Source: Serratia liquefaciens ATCC 27592
GTDB lineage: Bacteria; Pseudomonadota; Gammaproteobacteria; Enterobacterales; Enterobacteriaceae
DNA length: 64,000 bases
Assembly (NCBI RefSeq): GCF_000422085.1
Contig: NC_021741.1
Coordinates: 5,174,613-5,238,612 of the forward strand
Direction: 5' to 3'
In this document: positions 11,209 to 24,197 of the stretch, one piece after another
How the letters are laid out: every line of letters begins with the position of its first letter
How positions within the stretch are numbered: the stretch's first letter is position 1
Notes under the pieces: model-generated
What the model was told of the DNA's origin: nothing
Databases searched by the model: none
Seen by the model: the letters and a program-made list of their open reading frames with translations, nothing else
Translations under genes and position numbers: made by a program

Positions 11209-12201
11209 TTACAGAAGCCCTTCGACCGCGTCACGCACTTGCGGTGACCACACGCCACACTGCACCTGACCTATGTGCGACAGTTGCAGCAACAGCATCA
11301 CCAGGCGTGACTGGCCGATACCGCCACCGATGGTTTGCGGCATATCGCCACGCAGCAATGACTGATGCCACTCCAGCGCCAGACGATCTTCATCGCCGGT
11401 TTGTGCCAACTGGCGCTTCAGCGCACTGGCGTCAACGCGAATCCCCATAGAAGAAAGCTCGAAGGCATCCTGCAATACCGGGTTCCAGACCAGAATATCG
11501 CCGTTCAAACCTGCCAGCCCTTCTGCCGCCGGTGTCGTCCAGTCATCATAATCCGGCGCACGGACATCGTGTGATTTGCCGTGCGACAGCTTACCGCCGA
11601 TCCCGATCAGAAATACCGCGCCCAGCTCTTTGGTAATCGCCCGCTCACGGCCTTTGGCATCCAGTTCCGGGTAGCGTTGCAACAGGGTTTCACTGTGAAC
11701 AAAATGAATCTGCTCTGGCAGGAACGGCGTTAAGCCATATTCGCGGCTCACTTCGACTTCAGTGGCCTTAATCGCCGCATAAATACTGCTCACGGTGCTT
11801 TTCAGGTAATCCAGGCTGCGCTCACCATCCCCCATCACCCGCTCCCAGTCCCATTGATCGACGTAGACCGAATGGATCGCGCTCAGGCGATCTTCATCAG
11901 GACGCAATGCTTTCATATGGGTATACAGGCCTTCACCGGCGCCAAAATCGTAGCTGCCCAGCGTTTTACGTTTCCATTTCGCCAGTGAGTGCACCACTTC
12001 GAAGGTGGCTTCCGGCAGGGTTTTGACCTTTACCTGCACCGCTTTCTCACTGCCTGACAGGTTATCCTGGGTACCGTCACCCAGGCGGCTGAGGATCGGC
12101 GCCTGCACTTCGATCAGGCCAAGCTGCTGTTCCAGCTGGCGTGAGAAGAAGGATTTAACCAGGCTGATTTGTTGTTGTTTTTGAATAAACTGTTTTTTCA
12201 T
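11209..12201 (-). CDS. asnA: Aspartate-ammonia ligase (asparagine synthetase A)
   Basis: ATP-dependent synthesis of asparagine from aspartate and ammonia. The class II aminoacyl-tRNA-synthetase-like fold is indicated by [12 protein letters not shown] and [15 protein letters not shown] near the C-terminus. Start chosen at Met-Lys-Lys-Gln-Phe-Ile (12199-12201), with AGAGAT 6 bases upstream, giving 330 residues, the E. coli length. It is divergent from its regulator asnC. Confidence 0.97.
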   Translation of the reverse strand: MKKQFIQKQQQISLVKSFFSRQLEQQLGLIEVQAPILSRLGDGTQDNLSGSEKAVQVKVKTLPEATFEVVHSLAKWKRKTLGSYDFGAGEGLYTHMKALRPDEDRLSAIHSVYVDQWDWERVMGDGERSLDYLKSTVSSIYAAIKATEVEVSREYGLTPFLPEQIHFVHSETLLQRYPELDAKGRERAITKELGAVFLIGIGGKLSHGKSHDVRAPDYDDWTTPAAEGLAGLNGDILVWNPVLQDAFELSSMGIRVDASALKRQLAQTGDEDRLALEWHQSLLRGDMPQTIGGGIGQSRLVMLLLQLSHIGQVQCGVWSPQVRDAVEGLL

Positions 12202-12356
12202 TGCCGTATCTCTTATAAACCTGTCTCTGTTGCCAACGATTAAGCAACAGAACGGCACCGTAATTCAATATCCGCTAATCAATATTGCCTTTTCACTTTT
12301 AATCGTTCATTTTGATGCGGTAATAATTCAACAATCAGCAATTAGTGGGGGATTAA

Positions 12357-12818
12357 ATGGCTGAAAATTATCAGATCGATAATCTCGATCGCGGCATTCT
12401 TAACGCTTTGATGGAAAATGCCCGCACGCCTTATGCCGAACTGGCCAAGAACTTTGCCGTCAGTCCCGGTACCATTCATGTGCGAGTAGAAAAGATGAAG
12501 CAGGCCGGTATCATCACCGGCGCACGGGTTGACGTGAACCCCAAACGCCTGGGTTACGATGTCTGCTGTTTTATCGGCATTATATTAAAGAGTGCTAAAG
12601 ACTATCCTTCGGCACTGAAAAAGCTCGAAAGCCTGGAGGAAGTGGTTGAGGCTTACTACACCACCGGCCACTACAGCGTGTTTATCAAAGTGATGTGCCG
12701 CTCAATAGATGCGTTGCAACAGGTACTTATCAACAAGATCCAGACCATTGACGAGATCCAGTCCACCGAAACGCTGATCTCGCTGCAGAACCCCATCATG
12801 CGTACCATCACGCCCTAG
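12357..12818 (+). CDS. asnC: Lrp/AsnC-family regulator AsnC
   Basis: Asparagine-responsive activator of asnA and autoregulator. 153 residues, with an N-terminal winged helix-turn-helix (LDRGILNALMENARTPYAEL, then VSPGTIHVRVEKMK) and a C-terminal RAM ligand domain (DVCCFIGIILKSAKDYPSAL). A GGGGG ribosome binding site precedes the ATG. The 155-bp gap to asnA must carry both promoters. Confidence 0.97.
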   Translation: MAENYQIDNLDRGILNALMENARTPYAELAKNFAVSPGTIHVRVEKMKQAGIITGARVDVNPKRLGYDVCCFIGIILKSAKDYPSALKKLESLEEVVEAYYTTGHYSVFIKVMCRSIDALQQVLINKIQTIDEIQSTETLISLQNPIMRTITP

Positions 12819-12840
12819 CCAATTAATTACTATACCCATA

Positions 12841-12849
12841 TTATCCACA
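12841..12849 (+). promoter_or_regulatory. DnaA box in the mioC promoter region
   Basis: Perfect consensus TTATCCACA, 67 bases before the mioC ATG. In E. coli a DnaA box at this place lets DnaA repress mioC transcription, which runs toward oriC. Confidence 0.85.
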
Positions 12850-12915
12850 GGTAGATCCCAGCCGATTCACAGCGTACAATGCTGCCACTTTGAGAAGGCT
12901 GGGATCATTCATTTC

Positions 12916-13356
12916 ATGGCAGACATTACTCTGATCAGTGGCAGTACGCTTGGCAGCGCCGAGTACGTAGCCGAGCACTTGGCTGAAAAACTGGAAGCTG
13001 CGGGCTTTACGACCGAAACCCTGCACGGCCCTGAATTGGATGAACTGACCCTGTCCGGGCGCTGGCTGGTGGTGTCTTCTACCCACGGTGCCGGCGATTT
13101 ACCGGATAACCTGCAACCGCTGCTGGAACAAATAGAAGAACAGCTTCCTGACTTATCCCAGGTACAGTTCGGCGCAGTCGGTTTGGGCAGCTCGGAATAC
13201 GATACTTTCTGTGGTGCGATCCAACGGATCGACGATCTTCTGATCGCTCGCGGGGCGAAAAGGATCGGCGATCGGCTCGAGATCGACGTGACTGAACACG
13301 AAATTCCTGAGGATCCGGCAGAGGAATGGGTGAAAAATTGGATTAATTTACTCTAA
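12916..13356 (+). CDS. mioC: Flavodoxin-like protein MioC
   Basis: Small FMN-binding flavodoxin. 146 residues, with the phosphate-binding loop SGSTLGSAEYVAE (residues about 8-20), the ring-contact loop SSTHGAGDLPDN and GLGSSEYDTFCG. It is transcribed toward oriC, which begins directly after its stop codon, as in E. coli. Confidence 0.96.
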   Translation: MADITLISGSTLGSAEYVAEHLAEKLEAAGFTTETLHGPELDELTLSGRWLVVSSTHGAGDLPDNLQPLLEQIEEQLPDLSQVQFGAVGLGSSEYDTFCGAIQRIDDLLIARGAKRIGDRLEIDVTEHEIPEDPAEEWVKNWINLL

Positions 13357-13365
13357 TTTGTTCAA

Positions 13366-13680
13366 AGATCACCCGAACGATTGTGGATAACTATGCTTAA
13401 AAGCAGGGTAAAAGCGGTAGTTATCCCAATAACAACCTTAGGTCTCTTTTTGACCTGTGCATAACATGCCATTTAGATCCCAGCTTATAAGCTATAGGAT
13501 CACCGATCATTCACAGCTAACGATCCTCCTTAATCCGCTGATCTCAATCACGAATAGTCACTTATCCACAGAAGATCGCGATCCTAATAAGAGATCTAAT
13601 AAAGAGATCTTTAAATAAAAAAGATCTTCTTTTAATTACCGACGATCCTGACCACTTGGTCGATCGACTAAACTTGAGTA
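13366..13680. other. oriC: Chromosomal replication origin oriC
   Basis: Lies between mioC and mnmG and reads as the inverse of the familiar E. coli drawing. I count about 14 GATC sites between 13357 and 13737. DnaA boxes: R1 TTATCCACA at 13562-13570, R2-like TGTGCATAA at 13456-13464, R3-like TTATCCCAA at 13421-13429 and R4 TGTGGATAA at 13382-13390. The stretch around 13475-13530 (gatcccagcttataagct..ggatcaccgatcattcacag) matches the E. coli R2-R5 spacer nearly base for base. The duplex-unwinding element is annotated separately. Confidence 0.96.
13584..13626 (-). other. oriC duplex-unwinding element: three AT-rich 13-mers
   Basis: Read on the minus strand, the 13-mers are GATCTCTTATTAG (13584-13596), GATCTCTTTATTA (13597-13609) and GATCTTTTTTATT (13614-13626). 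They match the E. coli R, M and L 13-mers and lie on the mnmG side of DnaA box R1. Confidence 0.92.
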
Positions 13681-13737
13681 GAATCGCCCTCCCCAGGGCA
13701 AACAACGATCGTTCGCAATACGGCGAGGTGCAGTTCC

Positions 13738-15627
13738 ATGTTTTATCCAGAGCAATTTGACGTCATCATCATCGGTGGTGGCCATGCCGGTACCGAAGCC
13801 GCAATGGCTGCGGCACGCATGGGGCGTCAGACTTTATTATTGACGCACAATATCGATACGCTGGGGCAGATGTCTTGCAACCCGGCGATTGGCGGTATTG
13901 GTAAAGGGCATCTGGTTAAGGAAATTGATGCACTTGGCGGCCTGATGGCCACGGCGATTGACCATGCCGGCATCCAGTTTAGGATACTAAACGCCAGCAA
14001 AGGCCCGGCGGTGCGAGCCACTCGTGCCCAGGCTGACCGCGTACTGTATCGCCAGGCTGTACGCACCGCCCTGGAGAACCAGCCGAACCTGACTCTCTTC
14101 CAGCAGCCGGTTGAAGATCTGATTGTGGAAAACGATCGCGTTGTCGGTGCGGTAACCCAAATGGGGCTGAAGTTCCGTGCCAAAGCGGTGGTACTGACCG
14201 TCGGCACCTTCCTGGATGGCAAGATCCATATCGGTCTGGAAAACTACAGCGGAGGCCGCGCCGGGGATCCTCCGTCGATCTCGTTGTCACAGCGCCTGCG
14301 TGAATTGCCTTTGCGCGTTAATCGCTTGAAAACAGGTACGCCACCGCGTATCGATGCACGCACTATCGATTTCAGCGTTCTGACGCCGCAACACGGTGAT
14401 ACACCGATCCCGGTGTTCTCGTTTATGGGCAATGCCGGGCAACACCCGGAGCAAATGGCGTGCTACATCACCCATACCAACGAAAAAACCCATGACGTGA
14501 TCCGCAATAACCTCGATCGCAGCCCGATGTATGCCGGGATCATCGAAGGGATCGGCCCACGCTATTGCCCATCGATCGAAGACAAAGTCATGCGCTTTGC
14601 CGATCGTAACGCTCACCAGATCTTCCTTGAACCAGAAGGCCTGACCAGCAACGAAATTTACCCTAACGGCATTTCCACCAGCCTGCCGTTTGACGTACAG
14701 ATGCAGATCGTTCGTTCGATGGAAGGGATGCAGAATGCCCGCATCGTTCGTCCGGGTTATGCCATCGAGTATGATTTCTTCGATCCGCGCGATTTAAAAC
14801 CGACGCTGGAAAGCAAATTTATCCAAGGCTTGTTCTTCGCCGGTCAGATTAACGGCACCACCGGCTACGAAGAAGCCGCTGCACAGGGCCTGCTGGCCGG
14901 TCTGAATGCCGGACGTTATGCCAACGAAGATGAAGGCTGGTCACCACGTCGCGATCAGGCTTACCTCGGCGTGCTGGTGGACGATCTCAGTACCCTGGGT
15001 ACCAAAGAACCGTATCGCATGTTCACTTCACGCGCCGAATACCGCCTGATGCTGCGCGAAGACAATGCCGATCTGCGCCTGACCGAAAAAGGCCGCGAAC
15101 TGGGTCTGGTGGACGATGCCCGCTGGGCGCGCTTTAGCGAAAAGCTGGAACACATCGAACAAGAACGTCAGCGCCTGCGCGACATCTGGATGCACCCGCA
15201 TGCGGAGAATGTCGATCAGGTCAACGTACTGCTGAAAGCGCCGCTGTCGCGTGAAGCGAATGGCGAAGAGTTGCTGCGTCGCCCTGAAATGGATTACCAA
15301 CAGCTGACCTCCGTAGCCGCATTTGCGCCGCCGTTGGCCGATACCCAGGCTGCAGAGCAGGTTGAGATCCAGGTAAAATACGAAGGCTACATCGCTCGTC
15401 AGCAGGAAGAGATCGAAAAACAACAGCGTAACGAAAACACCGTGCTGCCGTTGGATCTCGATTATCAGCAAGTTTCCGGCTTGTCGAATGAAGTGATTGC
15501 CAAATTGAATGACCATAAGCCGAACTCGATCGGCCAGGCTTCACGCATCTCCGGCATCACACCGGCGGCGATCTCAATTTTGCTGATCTGGCTGAAAAAG
15601 CAGGGTTTGCTGCGCCGCAGCGCATAA
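13738..15627 (+). CDS. mnmG: tRNA uridine-5-carboxymethylaminomethyl modification enzyme MnmG (GidA)
   Basis: FAD protein that, with MnmE, installs the cmnm5 group on wobble U34 of several tRNAs. 629 residues, the E. coli length. The FAD dinucleotide fold is at the N-terminus ([13 protein letters not shown], residues about 10-22). The conserved [16 protein letters not shown] and [16 protein letters not shown] are present, and the C-terminal helical MnmE/tRNA-binding domain ends in [19 protein letters not shown]. First gene clockwise of oriC. Its partner gene mnmE lies at 59.6-60.9 kb in this window. Confidence 0.97.
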   Translation: MFYPEQFDVIIIGGGHAGTEAAMAAARMGRQTLLLTHNIDTLGQMSCNPAIGGIGKGHLVKEIDALGGLMATAIDHAGIQFRILNASKGPAVRATRAQADRVLYRQAVRTALENQPNLTLFQQPVEDLIVENDRVVGAVTQMGLKFRAKAVVLTVGTFLDGKIHIGLENYSGGRAGDPPSISLSQRLRELPLRVNRLKTGTPPRIDARTIDFSVLTPQHGDTPIPVFSFMGNAGQHPEQMACYITHTNEKTHDVIRNNLDRSPMYAGIIEGIGPRYCPSIEDKVMRFADRNAHQIFLEPEGLTSNEIYPNGISTSLPFDVQMQIVRSMEGMQNARIVRPGYAIEYDFFDPRDLKPTLESKFIQGLFFAGQINGTTGYEEAAAQGLLAGLNAGRYANEDEGWSPRRDQAYLGVLVDDLSTLGTKEPYRMFTSRAEYRLMLREDNADLRLTEKGRELGLVDDARWARFSEKLEHIEQERQRLRDIWMHPHAENVDQVNVLLKAPLSREANGEELLRRPEMDYQQLTSVAAFAPPLADTQAAEQVEIQVKYEGYIARQQEEIEKQQRNENTVLPLDLDYQQVSGLSNEVIAKLNDHKPNSIGQASRISGITPAAISILLIWLKKQGLLRRSA

Positions 15628-15640
15628 ATCTTGTTTTTGT

Positions 15641-15675
15641 GCGACCGTTTGTCTATCAAGTAGACAAACGGTCGC
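15641..15675. repeat. Perfect 15-bp inverted repeat between mnmG and rsmG
   Basis: gcgaccgtttgtcta, a 5-base loop (tcaag), then its exact reverse complement. No U-tract follows on either strand, so a simple intrinsic terminator is unlikely; an RNA-processing or stabilising hairpin in the mnmG-rsmG transcript is more plausible. Confidence 0.7.
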
Positions 15676-15764
15676 TGACATCGTCCCGTGCCTGAATTAT
15701 CATGCTTGGCTTCTTGGCCAGCCCCAATTTGGCTCGTCGTTCCGCGCCAGTCAGAGGACCCGTT

Positions 15765-16385
15765 GTGCAGAAAAAATTAGACTCGCTGCTCACTGCAGCA
15801 GGCATTGCGCTTCCCGATCAGCAAAAACAGCAATTGCTAGGCTATGTCGGCATGCTGGACAAGTGGAACAAGGCTTATAACCTCACCTCGGTGCGCGATC
15901 CTCAGCAAATGCTGGTACGCCATATTCTCGACAGCATCGTGGTAAACCCGCATTTGCAGGGCTCCCGTTTTATCGACGTAGGTACCGGCCCCGGTCTGCC
16001 GGGCATTCCGTTGGCGATCGTTCGTCCTGATTCCCATTTCACCTTGCTGGACAGCCTGGGCAAGCGCGTGCGCTTCCTGCGTCAGGTGCAGCACGAGCTG
16101 GGCCTGACCAACGTTGAGCCGGTACAGAGCCGCGTTGAGGAGTTCCCGGCCGAACCGCCGTTTGACGGCGTGATCAGCCGTGCTTTTGCTTCGCTGCAGG
16201 ACATGCTGTCCTGGTGCCATCACTTGCCGGCGAAAGGGCAGGGGCGTTTCTATGCGCTGAAAGGGGTTCGTCCTGATGAAGAGCTGACGCAGCTGCCGGA
16301 AGGTATCGAACTTGAGTCGGTGGTGCGCTTGCAGGTGCCGGAACTCGAAGGCGAACGTCATTTGGTGATACTTAAAGCAAACTGA
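15765..16385 (+). CDS. rsmG: 16S rRNA (guanine-527-N7) methyltransferase RsmG (GidB)
   Basis: SAM-dependent methylation of G527 in 16S rRNA; its loss gives low-level streptomycin resistance. SAM motif I is [15 protein letters not shown], followed by [14 protein letters not shown] start at GTG 15765 (AGAGGA six bases upstream), giving 206 residues, close to the 207 of E. coli. An in-frame ATG at 15702 would add 21 residues without a ribosome binding site or family support. Confidence 0.95.
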   Translation: MQKKLDSLLTAAGIALPDQQKQQLLGYVGMLDKWNKAYNLTSVRDPQQMLVRHILDSIVVNPHLQGSRFIDVGTGPGLPGIPLAIVRPDSHFTLLDSLGKRVRFLRQVQHELGLTNVEPVQSRVEEFPAEPPFDGVISRAFASLQDMLSWCHHLPAKGQGRFYALKGVRPDEELTQLPEGIELESVVRLQVPELEGERHLVILKAN

Positions 16386-17023
16386 GTTTGTTTTTGATCA
16401 AATAAGCGTGAATTAAAAGATAGTGTCTAGAGTAAATGTAAGCAGGCTAATCAAATGGCGGTTTTTTTAGTTAATTTACTTTTTATTAACACAAAAATAG
16501 CCGCCAATTAGCGACAATAGAGTAATTGCAATTCGAAATAGTCACGTTAGCAACGATAAGTTAACGATTCTGCTTTGGCGCTAATGTTAATTGGCTGTTG
16601 TAATATTACGCGACAAGCTGTCAATAAAAGGTTTTTACCGAGTAGATGGATTGTTTTTGAACGGTTAACTTGTAATATTTTGATTTATAATGTTTTTTGA
16701 TCACTCAATTTGCTAAAGACGGTTTACACGTCGGTGAGTTATAAATCAGAAAGAGGCATTATTGTGAGCGGTTCGACGTTTCGTACTGTAACGCTGGAAT
16801 AATCAGACAATTTAATGCGCCCTATATTCCGACCGTTTTCTTGTGAAAATAGCCTGAAATAGGGGAATTTAAATAATTGTTCACCTTTTCGCTACTTATC
16901 GATTGAATTCGTTGGTATGCCCCGTATAATTTGCTCGTTTTTTGCTGCTTGACTCAGATCAGTAAAAACAGTTTTATACGTCACTCAGCATACCCCCTCT
17001 GGGGTACGGAGAGAACAAACGTC
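16386..17023. other. Non-coding rsmG-atpI interval
   Basis: 638 AT-rich bases without a convincing gene. It contains a long AT-rich imperfect inverted repeat (16457-16505, arms beginning ggcgg and ending ccgcc) that may end rsmG transcription, and the likely atp promoter near its right end. Confidence 0.6.
16903..16930 (+). promoter_or_regulatory. Probable sigma-70 promoter of the atp operon
   Basis: TTGAAT (16903-16908), a 16-bp spacer and a perfect TATAAT (16925-16930). A start near 16937 leaves a leader of about 87 bases before atpI. A weaker alternative, TTGACT (16949) with an 18-bp spacer to TTTATA (16973), lies just downstream. Confidence 0.6.
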
Positions 17024-17407
17024 ATGTCTGTGTCCCTTTACAGCGGAAAAGTTGCTCGTAAATTACTGTTTCTGCAGTTAATGACTTTTGTTCTGATCAG
17101 CGCTGCTTTCGGACTGAAAAGCCTGGAATGGAGCGGTTCGGCACTGGCGGGCGGTCTCGCAGCCTGGTTGCCGAGTACCATGTTTATGCTGTTTGCCTTG
17201 CGTCATCAGACGCAGACGCAGGCACCCGGTCGGGTCGCCTGGTCATTCGCCATCGGCGAGGGGTTAAAGGTCTTGATCACCATAGTTTTGTTGATCGTGG
17301 CGCTTGGGGTGTTCAAAGCGGAGTTTATACCGCTTGGCCTGACCTATTTAGCGGTGTTAGCGGTGCAAATTATCGCACCCGCCGTGATTAACAGTTACCG
17401 AAATTAA
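17024..17407 (+). CDS. atpI: ATP synthase assembly protein AtpI
   Basis: Small inner-membrane protein that helps c-ring assembly and is not part of the finished enzyme. 127 residues with four hydrophobic segments; the C-terminus AVQIIAPAVIN is conserved. Start chosen at Met-Ser-Val-Ser-Leu (17024), with GGAGAG upstream, for agreement with the 126-residue E. coli protein. First gene of the atp operon. Confidence 0.94.
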   Translation: MSVSLYSGKVARKLLFLQLMTFVLISAAFGLKSLEWSGSALAGGLAAWLPSTMFMLFALRHQTQTQAPGRVAWSFAIGEGLKVLITIVLLIVALGVFKAEFIPLGLTYLAVLAVQIIAPAVINSYRN

Positions 17408-18205
<798 letters not shown>

Positions 18206-18236
18206 TTTTCTTAAAACACTTGCACTTTTAAACTGA

Positions 18237-18494
<258 letters not shown>

Positions 18495-18551
18495 GTAGAG
18501 AATTTCTCTACACTGAAACCACACTATTAACTTTTAAAGAGGCATTGTGCT

Positions 18552-19022
18552 GTGAATCTTAACGCAACAATCCTCGGCCAGGCCATCGCGTTCGTTCTGT
18601 TTGTCTGGTTCTGCATGAAGTATGTATGGCCGCCGATTATGGCAGCCATCGAGAAGCGTCAGGGAGAAATTGCTGACGGTCTCGCTTCTGCAGAACGTGC
18701 CAAAAAAGATTTGGACTTAGCGCAAGCCAATGCGACCGACCAGCTGAAAACTGCTAAAGCAGAAGCTCAGGTGATCATCGAGCAAGCAAACAAACGCAAA
18801 GCTCAGATCATGGATGAAGCGAAAGCCGAAGCCGAGCAGGAACGTAACAAAATCGTGGCGCAGGCTCAGGCTGAGATCGAAGCCGAACGTAAGCGCGCTC
18901 GTGAAGAGTTGCGTAAGCAAGTCGCGATGCTGGCAATTGCCGGCGCCGAGAAGATCATCGAACGTTCCGTGGATGAAGCTGCTAACAGCGACATCGTTGA
19001 TAAACTGGTCGCTGAACTGTAA
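18552..19022 (+). CDS. atpF: ATP synthase Fo subunit b
   Basis: Peripheral stalk subunit, 156 residues. An N-terminal membrane anchor ([20 protein letters not shown]) is followed by a long charged helix rich in Ala, Lys and Glu that forms the parallel stalk dimer. The start codon is GTG, as in E. coli, preceded by AAAGAGGC. Confidence 0.97.
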
Positions 19023-19036
19023 GGAGGGAGGGGCTG

Positions 19037-19570
19037 ATGTCTGAATTTGTAACTGTAGCTCGCCCCTACGCCAAAGCAGCTTTTGACTTTGCCGTTGAGC
19101 ATCAAAGCGTAGAGCGCTGGCAAGATATGCTGGCGTTTGCTGCTGATGTCACTCGCAATGAACAGATTTCTGAACTGCTGTCTGGCGCTATGGCGCCAGA
19201 GACGCTGTCCAAGACGTTCATCGCGGTATGTGGCGATCAACTCGACGAACATGGCCAGAACTTTATCCGTGTAATGGCCGAAAATGGACGTTTACTGGTT
19301 CTTCCTGCCGTGCTGCAGCAGTTCAACGAACTGCGCGCCTTGCTGGAATCCACCGTCGAAGTCGACGTGCTCTCTGCGAGCGCACTGAGCGACAAACAGC
19401 AGGCTAATATTGCCGCTGCGATGGAAAAACGTCTGTCACGCAAAGTTAAGCTGAATTGCAAAATTGACAAGTCTGTACTGGCCGGCGTAATTATCCGTGC
19501 TGGCGATATGGTGATTGATGGCAGCGTTCGCGGTCGTCTTGAACGCCTGACAGACGTCTTGCAGTCTTAA
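19037..19570 (+). CDS. atpH: ATP synthase F1 subunit delta
   Basis: Links the peripheral stalk to the top of the alpha-beta hexamer. 177 residues, family length, with conserved [12 protein letters not shown] at the N-terminus and [27 protein letters not shown] C-terminus (here AGVIIRAGD...GSVRGRL). GGAGG precedes the ATG; 14 bases separate it from atpF. Confidence 0.97.
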   Translation: MSEFVTVARPYAKAAFDFAVEHQSVERWQDMLAFAADVTRNEQISELLSGAMAPETLSKTFIAVCGDQLDEHGQNFIRVMAENGRLLVLPAVLQQFNELRALLESTVEVDVLSASALSDKQQANIAAAMEKRLSRKVKLNCKIDKSVLAGVIIRAGDMVIDGSVRGRLERLTDVLQS

Positions 19571-19582
19571 GGGGACTGGAGC

Positions 19583-21124
19583 ATGCAACTGAATTCCACC
19601 GAAATCAGCGAACTGATCAAGCAGCGCATTGCTCAGTTCAATGTGGTGAGCGAAGCTCACAATGAAGGTACTATTGTTTCCGTCAGCGACGGGATCATCC
19701 GCGTACACGGTCTGGCCGAAGTTATGCAGGGCGAAATGATCGCACTGCCAGGCAACCGTTACGCAATCGCATTGAACCTGGAGCGCGACTCCGTAGGTGC
19801 CGTGGTTATGGGTCCGTACTCGGATCTGGCCGAAGGCATGAAGGTAAAATGTACCGGCCGTATTCTGGAAGTTCCGGTTGGCCGTGGCCTGCTGGGTCGT
19901 GTAGTTAACACCCTGGGTGCACCTATCGACGGTAAAGGCCCGGTTGATAACGACGGTTTCTCCCCGGTTGAAGCTATCGCCCCTGGTGTTATCGAGCGTC
20001 AGTCCGTAGATCAGCCGGTTCAAACTGGCTACAAATCTGTCGACGCCATGATCCCAATCGGCCGTGGCCAGCGTGAGCTGGTGATCGGTGACCGTCAGAC
20101 CGGTAAAACCGCTCTGGCTATCGATGCGATCATCAACCAACGCGACTCCGGCATCAAATGTGTTTACGTGGCTATCGGCCAGAAAGCGTCTACCATCGCT
20201 AACGTGGTGCGCAAGCTGGAAGAGCACGGCGCACTGGCAAACACCATCGTTGTGGTTGCTACCGCGTCTGAATCCGCTGCACTGCAATACCTGGCGCCAT
20301 ATGCCGGTTGTGCGATGGGCGAATACTTCCGTGACCGCGGTGAAGATGCACTGATCGTTTATGATGACCTGTCCAAACAGGCCGTTGCTTACCGTCAGAT
20401 TTCCCTGCTGCTTCGTCGTCCACCAGGTCGTGAAGCTTACCCAGGCGACGTATTCTACCTCCACTCCCGTTTACTGGAGCGTGCTGCGCGTGTTAACGCC
20501 GACTACGTTGAAGCCTTCACCAAAGGTGAAGTCAAAGGCCAAACCGGTTCACTGACCGCTCTGCCGATCATTGAAACCCAGGCAGGTGACGTTTCCGCGT
20601 TCGTTCCGACCAACGTAATCTCGATTACTGATGGTCAGATCTTCCTGGAATCCAACCTGTTTAACTCCGGTATTCGTCCGGCGGTTAACCCGGGTATCTC
20701 CGTATCCCGTGTGGGCGGTGCAGCGCAAACCAAGATCATGAAAAAACTGTCCGGTGGTATTCGTACCGCGCTGGCACAGTACCGTGAACTGGCTGCGTTC
20801 TCTCAGTTCGCTTCCGATCTGGATGATGCGACCCGCAAACAGCTGAGCCACGGTCAGAAAGTGACCGAGCTGCTGAAACAGAAACAGTATGCGCCGATGT
20901 CCGTCGCACAACAGTCTCTGGTGCTGTTTGCCGCAGAACGTGGCTACCTGAACGACGTTGAAGTCGCGAAAGTCGTGAGCTTCGAAGCCGCGCTGGTTGC
21001 TTACGCAGACCGCGAGCATGCCGAGTTGCTGAACCACATCAACCAAACTGGCAATTTCAACGATGAGATCGAGGGCAAACTGAAAGCCGTCCTCGAGACC
21101 TTCAAGAAAACCCAGTCCTGGTAA
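19583..21124 (+). CDS. atpA: ATP synthase F1 subunit alpha
   Basis: Non-catalytic nucleotide-binding subunit of F1. 513 residues, as in E. coli. Walker [10 protein letters not shown] is at about residues 169-177. The arginine finger region is in [17 protein letters not shown], and the family signature is conserved. Codon use is strongly biased, as expected for an abundant protein. Confidence 0.98.
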   Translation: MQLNSTEISELIKQRIAQFNVVSEAHNEGTIVSVSDGIIRVHGLAEVMQGEMIALPGNRYAIALNLERDSVGAVVMGPYSDLAEGMKVKCTGRILEVPVGRGLLGRVVNTLGAPIDGKGPVDNDGFSPVEAIAPGVIERQSVDQPVQTGYKSVDAMIPIGRGQRELVIGDRQTGKTALAIDAIINQRDSGIKCVYVAIGQKASTIANVVRKLEEHGALANTIVVVATASESAALQYLAPYAGCAMGEYFRDRGEDALIVYDDLSKQAVAYRQISLLLRRPPGREAYPGDVFYLHSRLLERAARVNADYVEAFTKGEVKGQTGSLTALPIIETQAGDVSAFVPTNVISITDGQIFLESNLFNSGIRPAVNPGISVSRVGGAAQTKIMKKLSGGIRTALAQYRELAAFSQFASDLDDATRKQLSHGQKVTELLKQKQYAPMSVAQQSLVLFAAERGYLNDVEVAKVVSFEAALVAYADREHAELLNHINQTGNFNDEIEGKLKAVLETFKKTQSW

Positions 21125-21182
21125 CGCTCAGCGGCCTGCAGTTGAAAGACAGCAGGCCGTCTGGCAATGAGGAGAAGCAGAG

Positions 21183-22046
21183 ATGGCCGGCGCAAAAGAG
21201 ATACGTAGTAAGATCGCGAGCGTGCAAAACACGCAAAAGATCACTAAAGCGATGGAAATGGTCGCCGCCTCCAAAATGCGTAAATCGCAGGAACGCATGG
21301 CGGCCAGCCGTCCTTATGCAGAGACCATGCGCAAAGTGATTGGTCACCTTGCGTTGGGTAATCTGGAATATAAGCACCCGTACCTGGATGAGCGTGACGT
21401 TAAGCGCGTCGGGTATCTGGTGGTGTCTACTGACCGTGGTCTCTGTGGCGGCTTGAACATCAACCTGTTCAAGCGTCTGTTGGCAGAGATGAAAGGCTGG
21501 TCCGAAAAAGGCGTTGAAGTTGATTTGGCGCTGATTGGCTCTAAAGCGGCCTCTTTCTTTGGTTCCGTGGGCGGCAACGTGGTTGCCCAGGTTACCGGCA
21601 TGGGGGATAAACCTTCCCTGTCGGAACTGATCGGTCCGGTGAAAGTGATGCTGCAAGCCTACGACGAAGGTCGTTTGGACAAGCTGTACATTGTCAGCAA
21701 CAAATTTATCAATACGATGTCCCAGGAACCACAGATTATTCAGCTGCTGCCGTTGCCGCCTTCCGATGACGGTGAGCTGAAGAAAAAATCTTGGGATTAC
21801 CTGTATGAACCCGATCCAAAAGTGCTGCTTGATACCTTGCTGCGCCGCTATGTGGAATCGCAAGTTTATCAGGGCGTCGTGGAAAACCTGGCCAGCGAGC
21901 AGGCCGCACGAATGGTAGCGATGAAAGCCGCAACCGATAACGGCGGTAGCCTGATCAAAGAGCTGCAGTTGGTATACAACAAGGCTCGTCAGGCCAGCAT
22001 CACTCAGGAACTCACCGAGATCGTTTCGGGAGCCTCCGCGGTTTAA
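21183..22046 (+). CDS. atpG: ATP synthase F1 subunit gamma
   Basis: Central rotor shaft. 287 residues. The N-terminal coiled-coil helix ([20 protein letters not shown]) and the C-terminal helix ([20 protein letters not shown]) form the axle. [11 protein letters not shown] is the conserved inner loop. Confidence 0.98.
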   Translation: MAGAKEIRSKIASVQNTQKITKAMEMVAASKMRKSQERMAASRPYAETMRKVIGHLALGNLEYKHPYLDERDVKRVGYLVVSTDRGLCGGLNINLFKRLLAEMKGWSEKGVEVDLALIGSKAASFFGSVGGNVVAQVTGMGDKPSLSELIGPVKVMLQAYDEGRLDKLYIVSNKFINTMSQEPQIIQLLPLPPSDDGELKKKSWDYLYEPDPKVLLDTLLRRYVESQVYQGVVENLASEQAARMVAMKAATDNGGSLIKELQLVYNKARQASITQELTEIVSGASAV

Positions 22047-22051
22047 GCTAG

Positions 22052-23461
<1,410 letters not shown>

Positions 23462-23481
23462 CGCCTTGAGAGGAGGGTGAT

Positions 23482-23901
23482 ATGGCTATGACTTACCATC
23501 TGGATGTAGTCAGCGCGGAAAAACATATGTTTTCCGGCCTGGTGCAAAAGATCCAGGTGACAGGTAGCGAAGGCGAACTGGGGATTTTCCCTGGCCATGC
23601 GCCGCTGCTGACTGCCATCAAGCCTGGCATGGTGCGTATTGTTAAACAGCACGGTGAAGAAGAGTTCATCTACCTGTCCGGCGGTATCCTTGAGGTACAG
23701 CCGAGCGTGGTCACCGTGTTGGCAGACACTGCCATCCGTGGAACGGACCTCGACGAAGCGAGAGCGCTGGAAGCTAAGCGTAAAGCTGAAGAGCACATCC
23801 GTAGCTCTCATGGCGATGTCGACTATGCTCAGGCATCTGCGGAACTGGCGAAAGCGATCGCAAAACTGCGCGTTATCGAGCTCACCAGAAGAGCGATGTA
23901 A
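23482..23901 (+). CDS. atpC: ATP synthase F1 subunit epsilon
   Basis: Rotor subunit that inhibits hydrolysis and contacts the c ring. 139 residues. N-terminal beta sandwich ([32 protein letters not shown]), C-terminal two-helix inhibitory hairpin ([17 protein letters not shown]). Last gene of atpIBEFHAGDC, followed by a terminator. Confidence 0.98.
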   Translation: MAMTYHLDVVSAEKHMFSGLVQKIQVTGSEGELGIFPGHAPLLTAIKPGMVRIVKQHGEEEFIYLSGGILEVQPSVVTVLADTAIRGTDLDEARALEAKRKAEEHIRSSHGDVDYAQASAELAKAIAKLRVIELTRRAM

Positions 23902-23936
23902 CATTTTGGCGCGTGCATAACGCAACCAAAATTAAG

Positions 23937-23965
23937 AAAGCGGCCTATTTGGTCGCTTTTTTTTT
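23937..23965 (+). terminator. atp operon terminator
   Basis: GCGGCC-TATTT-GGTCGC hairpin (one G-U pair) followed by nine T residues, 36 bases after the atpC stop. Confidence 0.85.
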
Positions 23966-24197
23966 GCTTTAAAATAAGCGTTTCAACCCAGTGGGCATTG
24001 TGATGTATAACCCTCGAGAGAGGCTAAAAATGTCTCCGATCGCCGACAGTTCCAGCCAGACTGGGGTTATCTGAATGTTAACTGCGGCGCGCCTAGTGCC
24101 CCATGGCCTGCGCCGGGTTCGTGAAGAGAAATATGTAGTAATATCGTCACTAAAGAGTTCTACTTTCGTCTATCAAAATGGAGTTATCAGGTTGCTT

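Noticed and set aside
19436..20464. Long minus-strand open frame opposite atpA (342 codons)
   Set aside because: Arises from the biased codon use of atpA; protein is low-complexity shadow sequence with no start context.
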